Origin: Seohaeicola zhoushanensis
GTDB taxonomy: Bacteria > Pseudomonadota > Alphaproteobacteria > Rhodobacterales > Rhodobacteraceae
Length of the DNA: 64,000 nucleotides
Reading direction: 5' to 3'
Assembly: GCF_014656415.1 (NCBI RefSeq)
Contig: NZ_BNCJ01000001.1
Coordinates: forward strand, 760,171 to 824,170
The notes under the pieces were generated by a model. The model saw only the letters and a program-made list of their open reading frames with translations. It made no database searches and was not told where the DNA came from. A program made the translations under genes and the position numbers. This document shows positions 29,269-42,774 of this stretch, piece after piece (the stretch's first letter is position 1; each line of letters begins with the position of its first letter).

Positions 29269-29946
29269 TCAGAAATCGAGGTCGGCATAATGCGGCGGCG
29301 GGCGGAAGCCCGGGATCTGGTCCGCCAGGATCGACCGGAAGGCGGGCCGCGACTTGATCTTCGCATACCAGTCCTTCACCGCGGCCGAGCGGTTCCAGTC
29401 CACATCCGAGATATAGTCGAGCGAAGACAGATGCGCGGCGGCGGCGAAATCGGCCAGCGTCATGTTGTCCCCGGCCAGCCAGCGGCGGTGATCCAGCAGC
29501 CAGGTCATGTAATCGAGGTGATACTTGATCGCCTTGGCCCCGTCCTTGACGTTGCGGCTGTCCGGGTATCCCGTCTTCATCACCTTCTTGTTGACCCGCT
29601 CGTACAGCAGCTTGGCCGTCACCTCGTGGTGGAACTTGTCGTCGAACCAGCCGATCAGCCGGCGCACCTCGAAGCGGCCCTCCGGGTCCTTCGGCATCAG
29701 CGGCGGCTCGGGCCGGGTCTCTTCCAGGTATTCGCAGATCGCCGCGCTCTCGGCCATCAGCTTGCCGTCCAGCCGAAGCACCGGCACCTTGGCCGCCGGG
29801 TTGCGCCGCAGGAAATCCGGGTCCGCCTCCCAATAGCGTTCCTCCACCAGCTCCACCTCGATCTTCTTCTCGGCCAGGCTCAGACGGACCTTGCGGCAGA
29901 ACGGGGAGAGGGGAACGTGAAACAGGCGGGCCATGGGTGCGTTCAT
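29269..29946 (-). CDS. Glutathione S-transferase family protein
   Basis: 225 residues from ATG 29946 (an internal ATG at 29934 gives MARLFHV and is also possible; neither has a good ribosome site). N-terminal thioredoxin-like domain with SPFCRKVRL (the Ser/Cys active-site region), AAKVPVLRL cis-proline loop and ESAAICEYLEE glutathione-binding motif; all-alpha C-terminal domain follows. Substrate unknown. Upstream of queG on the same strand. Confidence 0.88.
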   Translation of the reverse strand: MNAPMARLFHVPLSPFCRKVRLSLAEKKIEVELVEERYWEADPDFLRRNPAAKVPVLRLDGKLMAESAAICEYLEETRPEPPLMPKDPEGRFEVRRLIGWFDDKFHHEVTAKLLYERVNKKVMKTGYPDSRNVKDGAKAIKYHLDYMTWLLDHRRWLAGDNMTLADFAAAAHLSSLDYISDVDWNRSAAVKDWYAKIKSRPAFRSILADQIPGFRPPPHYADLDF

Positions 29947-29990
29947 GTCAGGATAGGGTCCATCAGCAATGCCAAGCGCGGGCGGAATTA

Positions 29991-30722
29991 TCAATCCTCG
30001 AAACAGCCCGCGCGGCCATCTGCGCGGATGGTGGCCGCGCCGTCGCGGATCTGGGCGGCGCGTTTCTTCATGGCGGCGGTCGGTTTCGCGGGCGATCGGG
30101 TCTTGGGCGAGGGCAGGGCGGCGGCGATCAGCGCCGCCTGCTGCGCGCTCAGCTTGTCGGGCGTGGTCTTGAAGAAGACCTCCGCCGCCGCACCGACACC
30201 GAAGACGCCTTCGCCCATTTCGGCCACGTTGAGATAGACCTCGACGATCCGCCGCTTGCTCCACAGCGCCTCGACAAGCGGGGTCATCGCGGTTTCCAGC
30301 GCCTTGCGGAACCAGCTGCGCCCCTGCCAGAGAAAGACGTTCTTCACTACCTGCTGGCTGATGGTCGAGGCGCCCCGGTTGCCGCCATCCTCGATGGCGG
30401 CGCGGATCGCCTGCACGTCAAAGCCCCAGTGATTGCAGAAATTGGCGTCCTCGGCGGCAACCACCGACCGCGCCATCTCGGGCGCGATGTCTTCCAGCGC
30501 GACCCAGTCGTGATCGACCCCGCCCAGCCGCCAGCCCTCGCTCCAGATGGTATGGGTGGTCGGCGGGTTCACCACGCTGAACAGCGCCACCAGCAGCACG
30601 GCGAAACCGACCAGGCCCAGCCCGGCGCGCAGGAACAGCCGCACCAGCCGCTGCCCCGGCGACAGCTCCTTCCTCGCGGTCTTCGCGGTCCGCTTGCCCC
30701 TGGTCTTCGTGCCTTTCGCCAT
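29991..30722 (-). CDS. mtgA: Monofunctional biosynthetic peptidoglycan transglycosylase
   Basis: 243 residues: a basic cytoplasmic tail, one membrane helix (about 32-50), then a GT51 domain. The catalytic Glu lies in VVAAEDANFCNHWGFD, and GASTISQQVVKNVFLW is the second GT51 motif. It polymerises lipid II into glycan strands at the periplasmic side. No transpeptidase domain is present, as expected for MtgA. Confidence 0.95.
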   Translation of the reverse strand: MAKGTKTRGKRTAKTARKELSPGQRLVRLFLRAGLGLVGFAVLLVALFSVVNPPTTHTIWSEGWRLGGVDHDWVALEDIAPEMARSVVAAEDANFCNHWGFDVQAIRAAIEDGGNRGASTISQQVVKNVFLWQGRSWFRKALETAMTPLVEALWSKRRIVEVYLNVAEMGEGVFGVGAAAEVFFKTTPDKLSAQQAALIAAALPSPKTRSPAKPTAAMKKRAAQIRDGAATIRADGRAGCFED

Positions 30723-30781
30723 GCGCGCAGTCTATCGGCGCGCGCCGGCGGCGGCATCCCCAAAAGCGCGCCGCCGCAGCC

Positions 30782-31978
30782 CTAGCCCAGCATGTCGCGG
30801 CGGCTCGGCAACAGCACCGTCAGCACGCCGAGCGCGGGCAGGAAGGCGCAGAGGCCGAAGACGAAGGAGATGCCCTCGATATCCGCCAGCACCCCCAGCG
30901 CCGCCGCGCCGATCCCGCCGATGCCGAAGGCAAGGCCGAAGAACAGCCCGGCGACCATGCCGACGCGGCCCGGCAGCAGCTCCTGGCCAAAGACCACGAT
31001 GGCCGGGAAGGCCGAGGCGAGGATGACGCCGATGATGACGCTCAGCACGCCGGTCCAGAACAGGCTGGCATAGGGCAGCAGCAGGGTGAAGGGCAGCACG
31101 CCCAGGATCGAGACCCAGATCACCGTCCGCCGCCCGATCCGGTCGCCCACCGGCCCGCCGATCACCGTGCCGAAGGCGGCGGCGGCGAGGAAGAGGAACA
31201 GCATCTGCTGCGATTCCTCGGTCGAGAGGCCGAAGCGGTCGATCAGGAAGAAGGTGTAATAGCTGCCCATCGAGGCCATGTAGACATGCTTCGAGAAGAT
31301 CAGCGTGACCAGGATGGTCAGCGCCAGCACCACCTTGCGCCGCTCCAGCTGCGGCGCCGGCTTGGCCGGCCGCTTGCGCGCCGCGGCCTGCGCCTGCACG
31401 TGCCAGCGGCTGATCAGCGTGAGGATCAGCATCCCGGTCAGCGCCATCAACGCGAACCAGCCGACACTGCCGCGCCCGAAGGGCACCACCACGAAGGCGG
31501 CCAGCAGCGGGCCGGCGGCCGAGCCGAAGTTGCCCCCGACCTGGAACACCGACTGCGCCAGCCCGAACTTCCCGCCCGAGGCTGACCGCGCCACCCGGCT
31601 CGCCTCGGGGTGGAACACCGCCGAGCCGACGCCGATCATCGCCGCGCCCAGGATCAGCATCGGGTAGCTCTGCGCCGATGAGAGCAGCACCAGCCCGAAC
31701 ATCGTCGACCCCATGCCGACCGGCAGCGAATAGGGCAGCGACTTGCGGTCGGTGACGATGCCGACCACCGGCTGCAACAGCGAGGCGGTGACCTGGAAGC
31801 AGAAGGTCAGCAGGCCGATCTGCCAGAAATCCAGCGTGAACTCGTCCTTCAGCATCGGGTAGATCGCCGCCAGCAGCGACTGCATAACGTCGTTCAGCAT
31901 GTGGCACAGGCTGATCGACAGCAGGATCGCATAGGTGGTGGTATCGGCCCGGTGCGAGGGCAGGGTGGCGTCGGTCAT
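30782..31978 (-). CDS. MFS transporter, fosmidomycin-resistance (Fsr) type
   Basis: 398 residues from ATG 31978 behind AAGGAGA, with about twelve membrane segments. LCHMLNDVMQSLLAAIYPML at the start of helix 1 and FHPEASRVAR between helices 4 and 5 are characteristic of the Fsr subfamily of drug/proton antiporters. Divergent from an AraC-type regulator with an 86-bp gap, so likely controlled by it. Confidence 0.9.
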   Translation of the reverse strand: MTDATLPSHRADTTTYAILLSISLCHMLNDVMQSLLAAIYPMLKDEFTLDFWQIGLLTFCFQVTASLLQPVVGIVTDRKSLPYSLPVGMGSTMFGLVLLSSAQSYPMLILGAAMIGVGSAVFHPEASRVARSASGGKFGLAQSVFQVGGNFGSAAGPLLAAFVVVPFGRGSVGWFALMALTGMLILTLISRWHVQAQAAARKRPAKPAPQLERRKVVLALTILVTLIFSKHVYMASMGSYYTFFLIDRFGLSTEESQQMLFLFLAAAAFGTVIGGPVGDRIGRRTVIWVSILGVLPFTLLLPYASLFWTGVLSVIIGVILASAFPAIVVFGQELLPGRVGMVAGLFFGLAFGIGGIGAAALGVLADIEGISFVFGLCAFLPALGVLTVLLPSRRDMLG

Positions 31979-32064
31979 GGCAGTCTCCTTCCGCGACGGG
32001 ATACCCCGCTTGCGGATCGCGTGCTTTCGTGGTTTGGTCAATTATCTTCGTGATCGGGCCAAAG

Positions 32065-32850
32065 ATGAGTCACGACGTCACCTCCACCATCGCCGCCAAC
32101 ATGCGCGCCATCGCCGAAGCGCAGGGTGCCATCTTCGCCGCCGGAACCGACTACCCCGCCGGCACCCAGGTGCCGCCGCACAGCCACGACCGCCACCAGC
32201 TGATGCACGGGCTTTCCGGCGTGCTGATGGTCTCCACCCCCGCCGGCCACTGGATCGTGCCGCCCGAACACGCGCTCTGGATTCCGGCGGGCTGCACCCA
32301 TTGGGTCGAGATGCTGGGCGCGGTCCGGATGCGTTCGGTCTATGTCCGCCCCGGCGACATCGCCGCGCAGGACAGCCCGCGCGTGCTCGGCATGACCCCA
32401 CTGGTCCGCGCCCTGCTGGTCGAGGCGGTGGGCATGGCCAACCGTCCCGAGGAGGCCTTCCGCGACCGCCTCGTCGCCGAGCTGCTGCTGACCGAGATCC
32501 CGCGCCTGCCGGAACAGCCCCTGGCCCTGCCGCTGCCGGTCGAACCGCGCCTGCTCCGCCTCTGCCGCGCCTTCATCGCCGCGCCCGACGCCCGCGCCTC
32601 GCTCGACGACTGGGCCACCCGCGCGGGCATGAGCCGGCGCAGCCTGTCGCGCCACTTCCGCACCGAGACAGGCCTCAGCCTGGATCACTGGCGCCAGCAG
32701 GCCTGCGTCTTCGCCGCGCTGCCGCGCCTGATCGAGGGAGAGAAGGTGACCACCGTGGCGCTCGACCTCGGCTATGACAGCCCGGCCGCCTTCACCACCA
32801 TGTTCCGCAGGATGCTGGGCGAAACCCCGCGCGCCTACGCCAGGCGTTAG
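32065..32850 (+). CDS. AraC-family regulator with cupin domain
   Basis: 261 residues from the ATG at 32065 (the frame opens upstream, but this start has AAAG and the right spacing). N-terminal cupin with HSHDRHQLMHG, C-terminal two-HTH AraC domain (SLDDWATRAGMSRRSLSRHF and VTTVALDLGYDSPAAFTTMF). This arrangement is that of NimR-like repressors that control a neighbouring exporter. Likely regulates the divergent Fsr-type MFS gene. Confidence 0.9.
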   Translation: MSHDVTSTIAANMRAIAEAQGAIFAAGTDYPAGTQVPPHSHDRHQLMHGLSGVLMVSTPAGHWIVPPEHALWIPAGCTHWVEMLGAVRMRSVYVRPGDIAAQDSPRVLGMTPLVRALLVEAVGMANRPEEAFRDRLVAELLLTEIPRLPEQPLALPLPVEPRLLRLCRAFIAAPDARASLDDWATRAGMSRRSLSRHFRTETGLSLDHWRQQACVFAALPRLIEGEKVTTVALDLGYDSPAAFTTMFRRMLGETPRAYARR

Positions 32851-32853
32851 CGC

Positions 32854-33744
32854 TCAGACCGCCACCAGCAGGGCGTCGCGCGCGCGGATCTGAGTCCGCG
32901 CCGCCTGCACCATCTGAGGGAACCGCGCCGCCAGTTCAGGTTCGTCCGGCAGGTGGCTCTCGCTGGGGACGCCTTCCGAGAAGACCACCTCGTGGCGGTC
33001 GAAGACCAGGTGCCAATAGGTCACCCGTCCCCCCGGAACCCGCCGCACCGTGATGTCGTTCACCAGGTGCTTGGCCGCCACGAAAACCTCGCTGTCGCCA
33101 AAGAACAGGTCCGCGCGCCAGTCGGCGATCAGCATCCGGTGCTGCGGCGAGACCAGCAGCGGCCGGGCATTCCCCAGCGCCCCCGCCTCGAAGCGGATCG
33201 GCGCCAGCGCACCCTCGGCGAGCATCGTTTCGGACAGTACCGCGCGCAGCGGCTGCAACCCGTGGTCCATCGTCCGCACCATGTCGCCGGCACGCAGATC
33301 CTCGACCGCGACCTCGCCCCGCGCGGTCTCGATCAGCGTCCCGGTGGTGAAACAGGCCGGCTCGGCATAGACCGGCGCCGAAGGCTTGGTCAGGTCATTG
33401 ACCGTCAGCTTGGTATTGCCGTTCGTCAGGTCGGCGGTGTTGTCGCCATCGGCGTTCATGTCGATGGCAAAGGTCCGGGCCTCGCCGTTCGGCATATGCA
33501 CCCGGATGAACCCGGCATGTTGCTGCGCGTCGCCCCGAACGTCGCCGTAACCGAGGAATTCATAGGTCAGCTTGGTGGTGCCGCCATCCAGCGAGACATA
33601 GTCCGACCACTCCATCGACGCGTTCGGCTGGTCGGTCTCGATGAATGTCAGCTGCGATGCGCCGCCCGTGACGATGTTGATCGTGCCACCCAACTGGGCC
33701 GGGTCGCCGTTCACATCCTGGGCCATCATGGAAAGTGTAGACAA
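32854..33744 (-). CDS. Hint-domain protein
   Basis: 296 residues. The C-terminal half is a Hint (hedgehog/intein) module: catalytic Cys in ACFTTGTLIETARGEVAVE, then VSPQHRMLI with the block-B-like His and LLVAV at the end. The N-terminal half is beta-rich with acidic NDLT/DMNADGDNTADLT segments that could bind calcium. Such Hint_2 proteins are common in roseobacters and of unknown function; a C-terminal splicing block is lacking, so autocleavage rather than splicing is expected. Convergent with the AraC gene (3-bp gap). Confidence 0.85.
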   Translation of the reverse strand: MSTLSMMAQDVNGDPAQLGGTINIVTGGASQLTFIETDQPNASMEWSDYVSLDGGTTKLTYEFLGYGDVRGDAQQHAGFIRVHMPNGEARTFAIDMNADGDNTADLTNGNTKLTVNDLTKPSAPVYAEPACFTTGTLIETARGEVAVEDLRAGDMVRTMDHGLQPLRAVLSETMLAEGALAPIRFEAGALGNARPLLVSPQHRMLIADWRADLFFGDSEVFVAAKHLVNDITVRRVPGGRVTYWHLVFDRHEVVFSEGVPSESHLPDEPELAARFPQMVQAARTQIRARDALLVAV

Positions 33745-33844
33745 GGCAGCCGGATTCCCACCAAGGACCCGTGCGCCTCGTGGCTGCGCGGGGTGACGAG
33801 GTCACACGCCGACAACACCCGCAATCTGTGTCCCTTTTGGGGCA

Positions 33845-33878
33845 AATCCCGCGCAATCTTTTGAAATTGCGCGGGATT
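33845..33878. terminator. Perfect 13-bp hairpin after gltB
   Basis: AATCCCGCGCAAT and ATTGCGCGGGATT pair over 13 bp with an 8-base loop, starting 13 bases after the gltB stop (minus strand). On the plus strand it is followed by GTCTTCTTTTT. It separates gltB from the Hint gene; on the gltB strand only three T follow, so efficiency there is uncertain. Confidence 0.7.
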
Positions 33879-33891
33879 GTCTTCTTTTTGG

Positions 33892-38420
<4,529 letters not shown>

Positions 38421-38424
<4 letters not shown>

Positions 38425-38846
38425 GGCATGTCTCCTTCGGAAACGAACGGGTTGGCTTTTTCGTAGTCTGTTGCGCTGATGCGCGTGATCTCGCCGGCAT
38501 AGTTCCATCCCTCCGGCGCACGGTCGGCATAGACCACATGGGTCAGCCGCGCGCCGCCGGCATTGGGGAACAGGCCCGGCATCAGTTCGTATTGCTTGCC
38601 GTCATCGCGGATCCACAGGTTCGATCCGCAGGTGTCGCACCAGGCGCGCTCGGCAAAGGGGGACGAGCGATAGGTCTTCACCGGCCCCCGGACCGTGACC
38701 GTCTCGGCCTCGGCATCCACGCCGATCATAGCCGACCCGCTCCAGCGGGTGCACATGTCGCAGAAGCAGGCGCCCATCTCCGGGGCCAGCACCGCCTCGA
38801 TGGTCACCGCGCCGCAAAGGCAGCGTCCATGCTGAAGCGCGCTCAC
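38421..38846 (-). CDS. GFA family zinc protein, copy 1
   Basis: 141 residues starting with GTG at 38846 behind GGAGGA; it overlaps the stop of copy 2 (GTGA). Zinc-binding cysteines are in GRCLCGAVTIE, GACFCDMCTRWSG and AWCDTCGSNLWI, matching the GFA/CENP-V-like fold (glutathione-dependent formaldehyde-activating-enzyme-like). The stop overlaps the gltB start by 4 bases. Real substrate unknown; most GFA homologues do not act on formaldehyde. Confidence 0.88.
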
Positions 38847-39283
38847 GGCCCATCCTCCGGGATTCCGAACTTGGCCAGGATCTCCTTGCGCGTCAGCCGC
38901 TTGTGATCGCCCGCAATGGCCCAGCCGGGCATCTTGTGGTCGATGTAGATCTCGCTCACCAGCTCCATGCCGCTGGCATCGTCGAACAGCCCGACCGGAA
39001 TCTCGTAGTGCTCCGACATCGGCCCTTCGGCGGTCACGTGGTAATACAGCCCCGACCCGCAGCGCTGGCACCAGGCCCGCTCGGCCCAATCCGAGGAATG
39101 CAGCGCCTTGATATGCGCCTCGCCGGTCCAGGTGATCCCGGCGGCTGGCACCGAAACGGCCAGCAGCGCCGAGCCGGTCCAGCGGCGGCACATCTCGCAG
39201 TGGCAGGCGCCATAGGTCGCGGGCACGTCCTTCGCGGTGAACGTCACCGCGCCGCACATGCATTGTCCGGTTCGCGTGCTCAT
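38843..39283 (-). CDS. GFA family zinc protein, copy 2
   Basis: 146 residues from ATG 39283, which overlaps the stop of copy 3 (ATGA). The motifs are GQCMCGAVTFTAKDVP, GACHCEMCRRWTGSAL and AWCQRCGSGLYYH. It is diverged from its two neighbours outside the cysteine motifs, so the three are likely old paralogues with separate substrates. Translationally coupled both ways. Confidence 0.9.
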   Translation of the reverse strand: MSTRTGQCMCGAVTFTAKDVPATYGACHCEMCRRWTGSALLAVSVPAAGITWTGEAHIKALHSSDWAERAWCQRCGSGLYYHVTAEGPMSEHYEIPVGLFDDASGMELVSEIYIDHKMPGWAIAGDHKRLTRKEILAKFGIPEDGP

Positions 39284-39693
39284 GCAAAGGCCTCCTCGCT
39301 GGTCAGACGCGGATGCGTGCCGGCAAAGGCATAGGCGGCCGGCTTGGTCTCGACGCAGATCTCCTTGGCGAAGACCATGCCGCTCTTGTCGTCGAGCGCA
39401 CCGAAGGCGATGGAATAGCCGTGCGGCGCATCCGAAGGCGTCACCGAACGATACCACAGGTTCGCGCCGCAGGTGCCGCAGAAGCTGCGCTCGGCCCATT
39501 CGGACGAGCGATAGCTGCGCACCGCATCCAGCCCGGTGATCTCGATCTGCGCGGCCTCGACGTTGAAAGACAGGTTCACCCCGCCGCTGATCCGCTGGCA
39601 GATCGTGCAATGACAGGCGCCGAAGCTCTCCGGCGCGTCGCGCAGGGTGAATCTCACCGCGCCGCACAGGCATCCTCCGCTCCGCTCAGTCAT
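39280..39693 (-). CDS. GFA family zinc protein, copy 3
   Basis: 137 residues from ATG 39693; its start lies 8 bases inside the end of the Spy-like gene. GGCLCGAVRFTLRDAPE, GACHCTICQRISGG and SFCGTCGANLWYR give the zinc cysteines. Of the three copies this one keeps the most typical GFA spacing. Confidence 0.9.
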   Translation of the reverse strand: MTERSGGCLCGAVRFTLRDAPESFGACHCTICQRISGGVNLSFNVEAAQIEITGLDAVRSYRSSEWAERSFCGTCGANLWYRSVTPSDAPHGYSIAFGALDDKSGMVFAKEICVETKPAAYAFAGTHPRLTSEEAFA

Positions 39694-40237
39694 GGCCGTG
39701 CATTCCGTGGCCGGCGTGGCCATCGTCATATCCGCGCAAGCGCTGATAGGTCATGATCTGGTGGTGGGTCAGCAACGGCTTGACGTCGAGGTGGGCGGCG
39801 AGGTGCACCGCGCGCAACTCGCCACGGATGCGGCCCGCCTCGGCGGTCAGCGCAGTCAGCCGGGCGGTGTCGATGGCGCCCTCGGCGAAGGCGGCGTTCA
39901 GCCGGGCCTCGACATCGACGAACTCGGAGCCAAGGCGCTTGGCCTCGGCCTGCATGGCGTCGAAAATGGCCTTGATCGCCGCGCGCTGGGCGGGGTCGAG
40001 GTCCAGGTCGTCGGCGAGTTCCAGAACATGCGCCGGACCGGGATAGCCGTTCAGCTCGGCCGGCTTTGCCAGGCCCCAGCCGCGCCCGGCGAGCAGGTCT
40101 TCCACGTCCTGTGCCGACAGCGCCGCGATCTCGCGGCTCTGCTGACCGGCATAGGGCTGGGCGCTGGCCTGCGCACTGGCGGCCAGCCCCGCCAGCGCCA
40201 CCAAGGCCGTCGCGGTCAGCGTCAGAGTGCGTATCAT
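39686..40237 (-). CDS. Spy/CpxP-like periplasmic protein with His-rich tail
   Basis: 183 residues from ATG 40237, behind GAGGAAGGGA, with signal peptide (cleavage near AQASA). The mature part is helical with LDLDPAQRAAIKAIFDAMQAEA and LTHHQIMTYQRLRGY, which resembles the LTxxQ helices of Spy/CpxP periplasmic chaperones and metal sensors. The tail DDGHAGHGMHGHD is rich in His/Met and could bind Cu or Zn. It is the first of four coupled genes ending in three GFA paralogues. Confidence 0.75.
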   Translation of the reverse strand: MIRTLTLTATALVALAGLAASAQASAQPYAGQQSREIAALSAQDVEDLLAGRGWGLAKPAELNGYPGPAHVLELADDLDLDPAQRAAIKAIFDAMQAEAKRLGSEFVDVEARLNAAFAEGAIDTARLTALTAEAGRIRGELRAVHLAAHLDVKPLLTHHQIMTYQRLRGYDDGHAGHGMHGHD

Positions 40238-40338
40238 GGCTCCCTTCCTCCGTCTCGATGGCCGGCGCACCGGCTGGGGTTTTCAGGTGTCCCGAATCCA
40301 CTCCCCGGAATCGGTGTTTGTTTTCAGCGAGTTACGAA

Positions 40339-40356
40339 GTGTCCTAGCTAGGACAC
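40339..40356. promoter_or_regulatory. 18-bp perfect palindrome in the Spy-GFA promoter region
   Basis: GTGTCCTAGCTAGGACAC is a perfect 18-bp palindrome, 102 bases upstream of the Spy-like start and 7 bases after the gltD stop. A half site GTGTCC lies closer at 40287-40292. A dimeric regulator site is likely; the regulator cannot be identified here. Confidence 0.6.
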
Positions 40357-40363
40357 CCCAAAA

Positions 40364-41803
40364 TCACTCCGCGGCGACCGCTTTCGGGGCCGCGAAATCC
40401 TTCAGAATCGCCGCCGCGCAGTCGCGTCCGTCCCGGATCGCCCAGACCACCAGCGAGGCCCCGCGAACGATATCGCCCACCGCGTAGACCCCCGGCAGAT
40501 CGGTCCGCCCGGAGGTGAACTCGGCCCGCACCGTGCCCCAGCGGGTCACCGTCAGCCCCGGCTCGCCCCAGAGCGTCGGCAGCTCTTCCGGCTCGAACCC
40601 CAGCGCCTTGATCACCAGGTCGGCCTCCTCGACATAGTCGGCCCCCTCGATCACCTCCGGTGCCTGCCGCCCGCTCGCATCCGGCTTGCCCAGCCGCATC
40701 TTCTGAACCATCACGCCGCTGACGCGGCCACCCTTGTCGGTGAAGCCCTTCGGCGCCGACAGCCATTCAAAGACCACGCCCTCTTCCTCGGCGTTCTGAA
40801 CCTCGCGCTGGCTCCCCGGCATGTTGGCCCGGTCCCGGCGATAGAGGCACTTCACGCTGGTCGCGCCCTGCCGGATCGCGGTCCGCACGCAGTCCATCGC
40901 CGTGTCACCGCCGCCGATCACCACCACCCGCTTGCCCTTGGCATCCATCTGCCCCGAGTCGAACTCGGCCACCGCATCGCCAAAGCTCTTGCGGTTCGAG
41001 GCGGTGAGATAGTCGATCGCCCGCTCGATCCCGGCCGACCCGCTGCCGGGTCCCCCCAGGTCGCGCGACTTGTAGACGCCGGTTGCGATGATCACCGCAT
41101 CATGCGCCGCCCGGATGTCGGCGAAGGAGATGTCGACGCCCACGTCGCAGTTCAGCTTGAAGGTCACGCCGCCCGCCACGAGCTGGTCATTGCGCCGCGT
41201 CACCACGTCCTTCTCGAGCTTGAAGCCGGGGATGCCATAGGTCAGCAGCCCGCCGGCGCGGTCATAGCGGTCATAGACCGTGACCTGCACGCCCGCCCGC
41301 CGCAGCATGTCCGCCGCCGCCAGCCCGCCGGGGCCCGCGCCGATGATCCCGACACTTTCCTTGCGCTCACGCGCCGGCGCCGCCGGCTTGACCCAGCCAT
41401 TCTCCCAGGCGGTGTCGGTGATGTATTTCTCGACCGAGCCGATGGTCACGGTGCCATGCCCCGACTGCTCGATAACGCAGTTGCCCTCGCACAGCCGGTC
41501 CTGCGGGCAGATCCGTCCGCAGATCTCGGGGAAGGTGTTGGTCGCCTGGCTGATCTCGTAGGCTTCCTGCAACCGTCCGCTCGCGGTCAGGCGCAGCCAG
41601 TCCGGGATGTTGTTCTGCAGCGGGCAGTGGCTCTGGCAATAGGGCACGCCGCACTGGCTGCAGCGGCTCGCCTGCTCCTCGGCCTTGGCCTTGGCGAATT
41701 CGGCGTAGATCTCGTGGAAATCGTGCGACCGCTCCTCGGCCGGACGCTTCGCAGGCATCTCGCGACCCAGAGCCACGAATTTCAGCATCCGTTCCTTTGC
41801 CAT
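40364..41803 (-). CDS. gltD: Glutamate synthase (NADPH) small subunit
   Basis: 479 residues from ATG 41803, behind AAGGGA. N-terminal 4Fe-4S cysteines in CSQCGVPYCQSHCP and CGRICPQDRLCEGNC; then a FAD site GAGPGGLAAAD and an NADPH site VIGGGDTAMDC. Passes electrons from NADPH to GltB. The frame is open further upstream but lacks coding character. Confidence 0.96.
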   Translation of the reverse strand: MAKERMLKFVALGREMPAKRPAEERSHDFHEIYAEFAKAKAEEQASRCSQCGVPYCQSHCPLQNNIPDWLRLTASGRLQEAYEISQATNTFPEICGRICPQDRLCEGNCVIEQSGHGTVTIGSVEKYITDTAWENGWVKPAAPARERKESVGIIGAGPGGLAAADMLRRAGVQVTVYDRYDRAGGLLTYGIPGFKLEKDVVTRRNDQLVAGGVTFKLNCDVGVDISFADIRAAHDAVIIATGVYKSRDLGGPGSGSAGIERAIDYLTASNRKSFGDAVAEFDSGQMDAKGKRVVVIGGGDTAMDCVRTAIRQGATSVKCLYRRDRANMPGSQREVQNAEEEGVVFEWLSAPKGFTDKGGRVSGVMVQKMRLGKPDASGRQAPEVIEGADYVEEADLVIKALGFEPEELPTLWGEPGLTVTRWGTVRAEFTSGRTDLPGVYAVGDIVRGASLVVWAIRDGRDCAAAILKDFAAPKAVAAE

Positions 41804-41867
41804 CTGGCCATCCCTTCTTCGGTACCGCACGGTGCGCCTTACTAGAACGGGGCTGGAGAAATTAAAA

Positions 41868-41946
41868 GTCAGCAATGCTGACCTAAATGGGCAAAACGGA
41901 GGCCGCTGGGGAAAGAAATTCACTCGTGTATCAATTTTTAGGTCAG
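41868..41946. promoter_or_regulatory. Repeated CTGACCTAA elements upstream of gltD
   Basis: An inverted repeat GTCAGCA-A-TGCTGAC lies at 41868-41882 and runs into CTGACCTAA (41878-41886). The same nonamer appears in the opposite orientation at 41938-41946 (TTAGGTCAG), followed by TTACCTAA. These sites are 65-143 bases ahead of gltD and may bind its regulator (an Lrp- or LysR-type regulator would be usual for glt genes, but this is inference). Confidence 0.45.
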
Positions 41947-41967
41947 TATAAGTTACCTAACGCGTGG

Positions 41968-42771
41968 TCAGGTGAGCGAAAGTGCCACCAAAGCCACCCC
42001 GCCGACAATGATTCGCCACCAGCCGAAGACCGCGAAGCCGTTGCGGGAAACATAGTCCAGCAGCCAGCGCACGACGAGCACGGCGGCCACGAAGGCGGCG
42101 ACAAAGCCGACGATGATCTCGTTTACAGCGCTTGCATCGAGCATGTGCCGCGTCTTGTACAAATCATAGGCAAAGGCGCCGGCCATCGTCGGCATCGACA
42201 GGAAGAACGAGAACTCGGCGGCGGCGCGCCGTCCCGTGCCCAGCAGGCGGGCGCCGACGATCGTAGCACCGCTGCGCGAGACGCCGGGAATCATCGCCAG
42301 GCACTGGATCACTCCGATCGCCAGCGCCGTGCCGAGCGGCAACTTCATGGCGTCCTCGTGCCGGGGCGGCGGGGAAATACGGTCGACCGCAAGCAGTATG
42401 AATCCGCCCAGCAGCAGCATCAGCGCGATCAGCCGGGGGGTCTCGAACAGGACGGTCTTGATGAAGTCATGCGCCAGCACCCCGATCACCACGGCCGGCA
42501 GAAAGGCGATCAGCACCGAGAGGATGAACCGCCGCGCCGCCGGATCGTGCGGGGCGGCGGAGAAAACGCCGATCAGCTTGGCTGAATAGACGGTGAGGAT
42601 CGCCAGCACGGCGCCCAGCTGGATCACCACCTCGAAGGTCTTGCCCGCGCTCTCGAAGCCAAGGAAATGGCCGGCGAGCAGCAGGTGGCCGGTGGAAGAG
42701 ACCGGGATGAACTCGGTCAGGCCCTCGATCAGGCCGAGGACCAATGCGACCAGCAGGGTATGTTCAGTCAA
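41968..42771 (-). CDS. uppP: Undecaprenyl-diphosphatase
   Basis: 267 residues, eight or so membrane segments. [19 protein letters not shown] holds the catalytic glutamates and serine region, and [10 protein letters not shown] is the second (PGxSRSG) motif of the BacA/UppP family. Recycles the undecaprenyl carrier lipid of peptidoglycan synthesis in the inner membrane. It ends 165 bases before gltD and starts 3 bases after the next gene's stop. Confidence 0.97.
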   Translation of the reverse strand: MTEHTLLVALVLGLIEGLTEFIPVSSTGHLLLAGHFLGFESAGKTFEVVIQLGAVLAILTVYSAKLIGVFSAAPHDPAARRFILSVLIAFLPAVVIGVLAHDFIKTVLFETPRLIALMLLLGGFILLAVDRISPPPRHEDAMKLPLGTALAIGVIQCLAMIPGVSRSGATIVGARLLGTGRRAAAEFSFFLSMPTMAGAFAYDLYKTRHMLDASAVNEIIVGFVAAFVAAVLVVRWLLDYVSRNGFAVFGWWRIIVGGVALVALSLT

Positions 42772-42774
42772 GGC

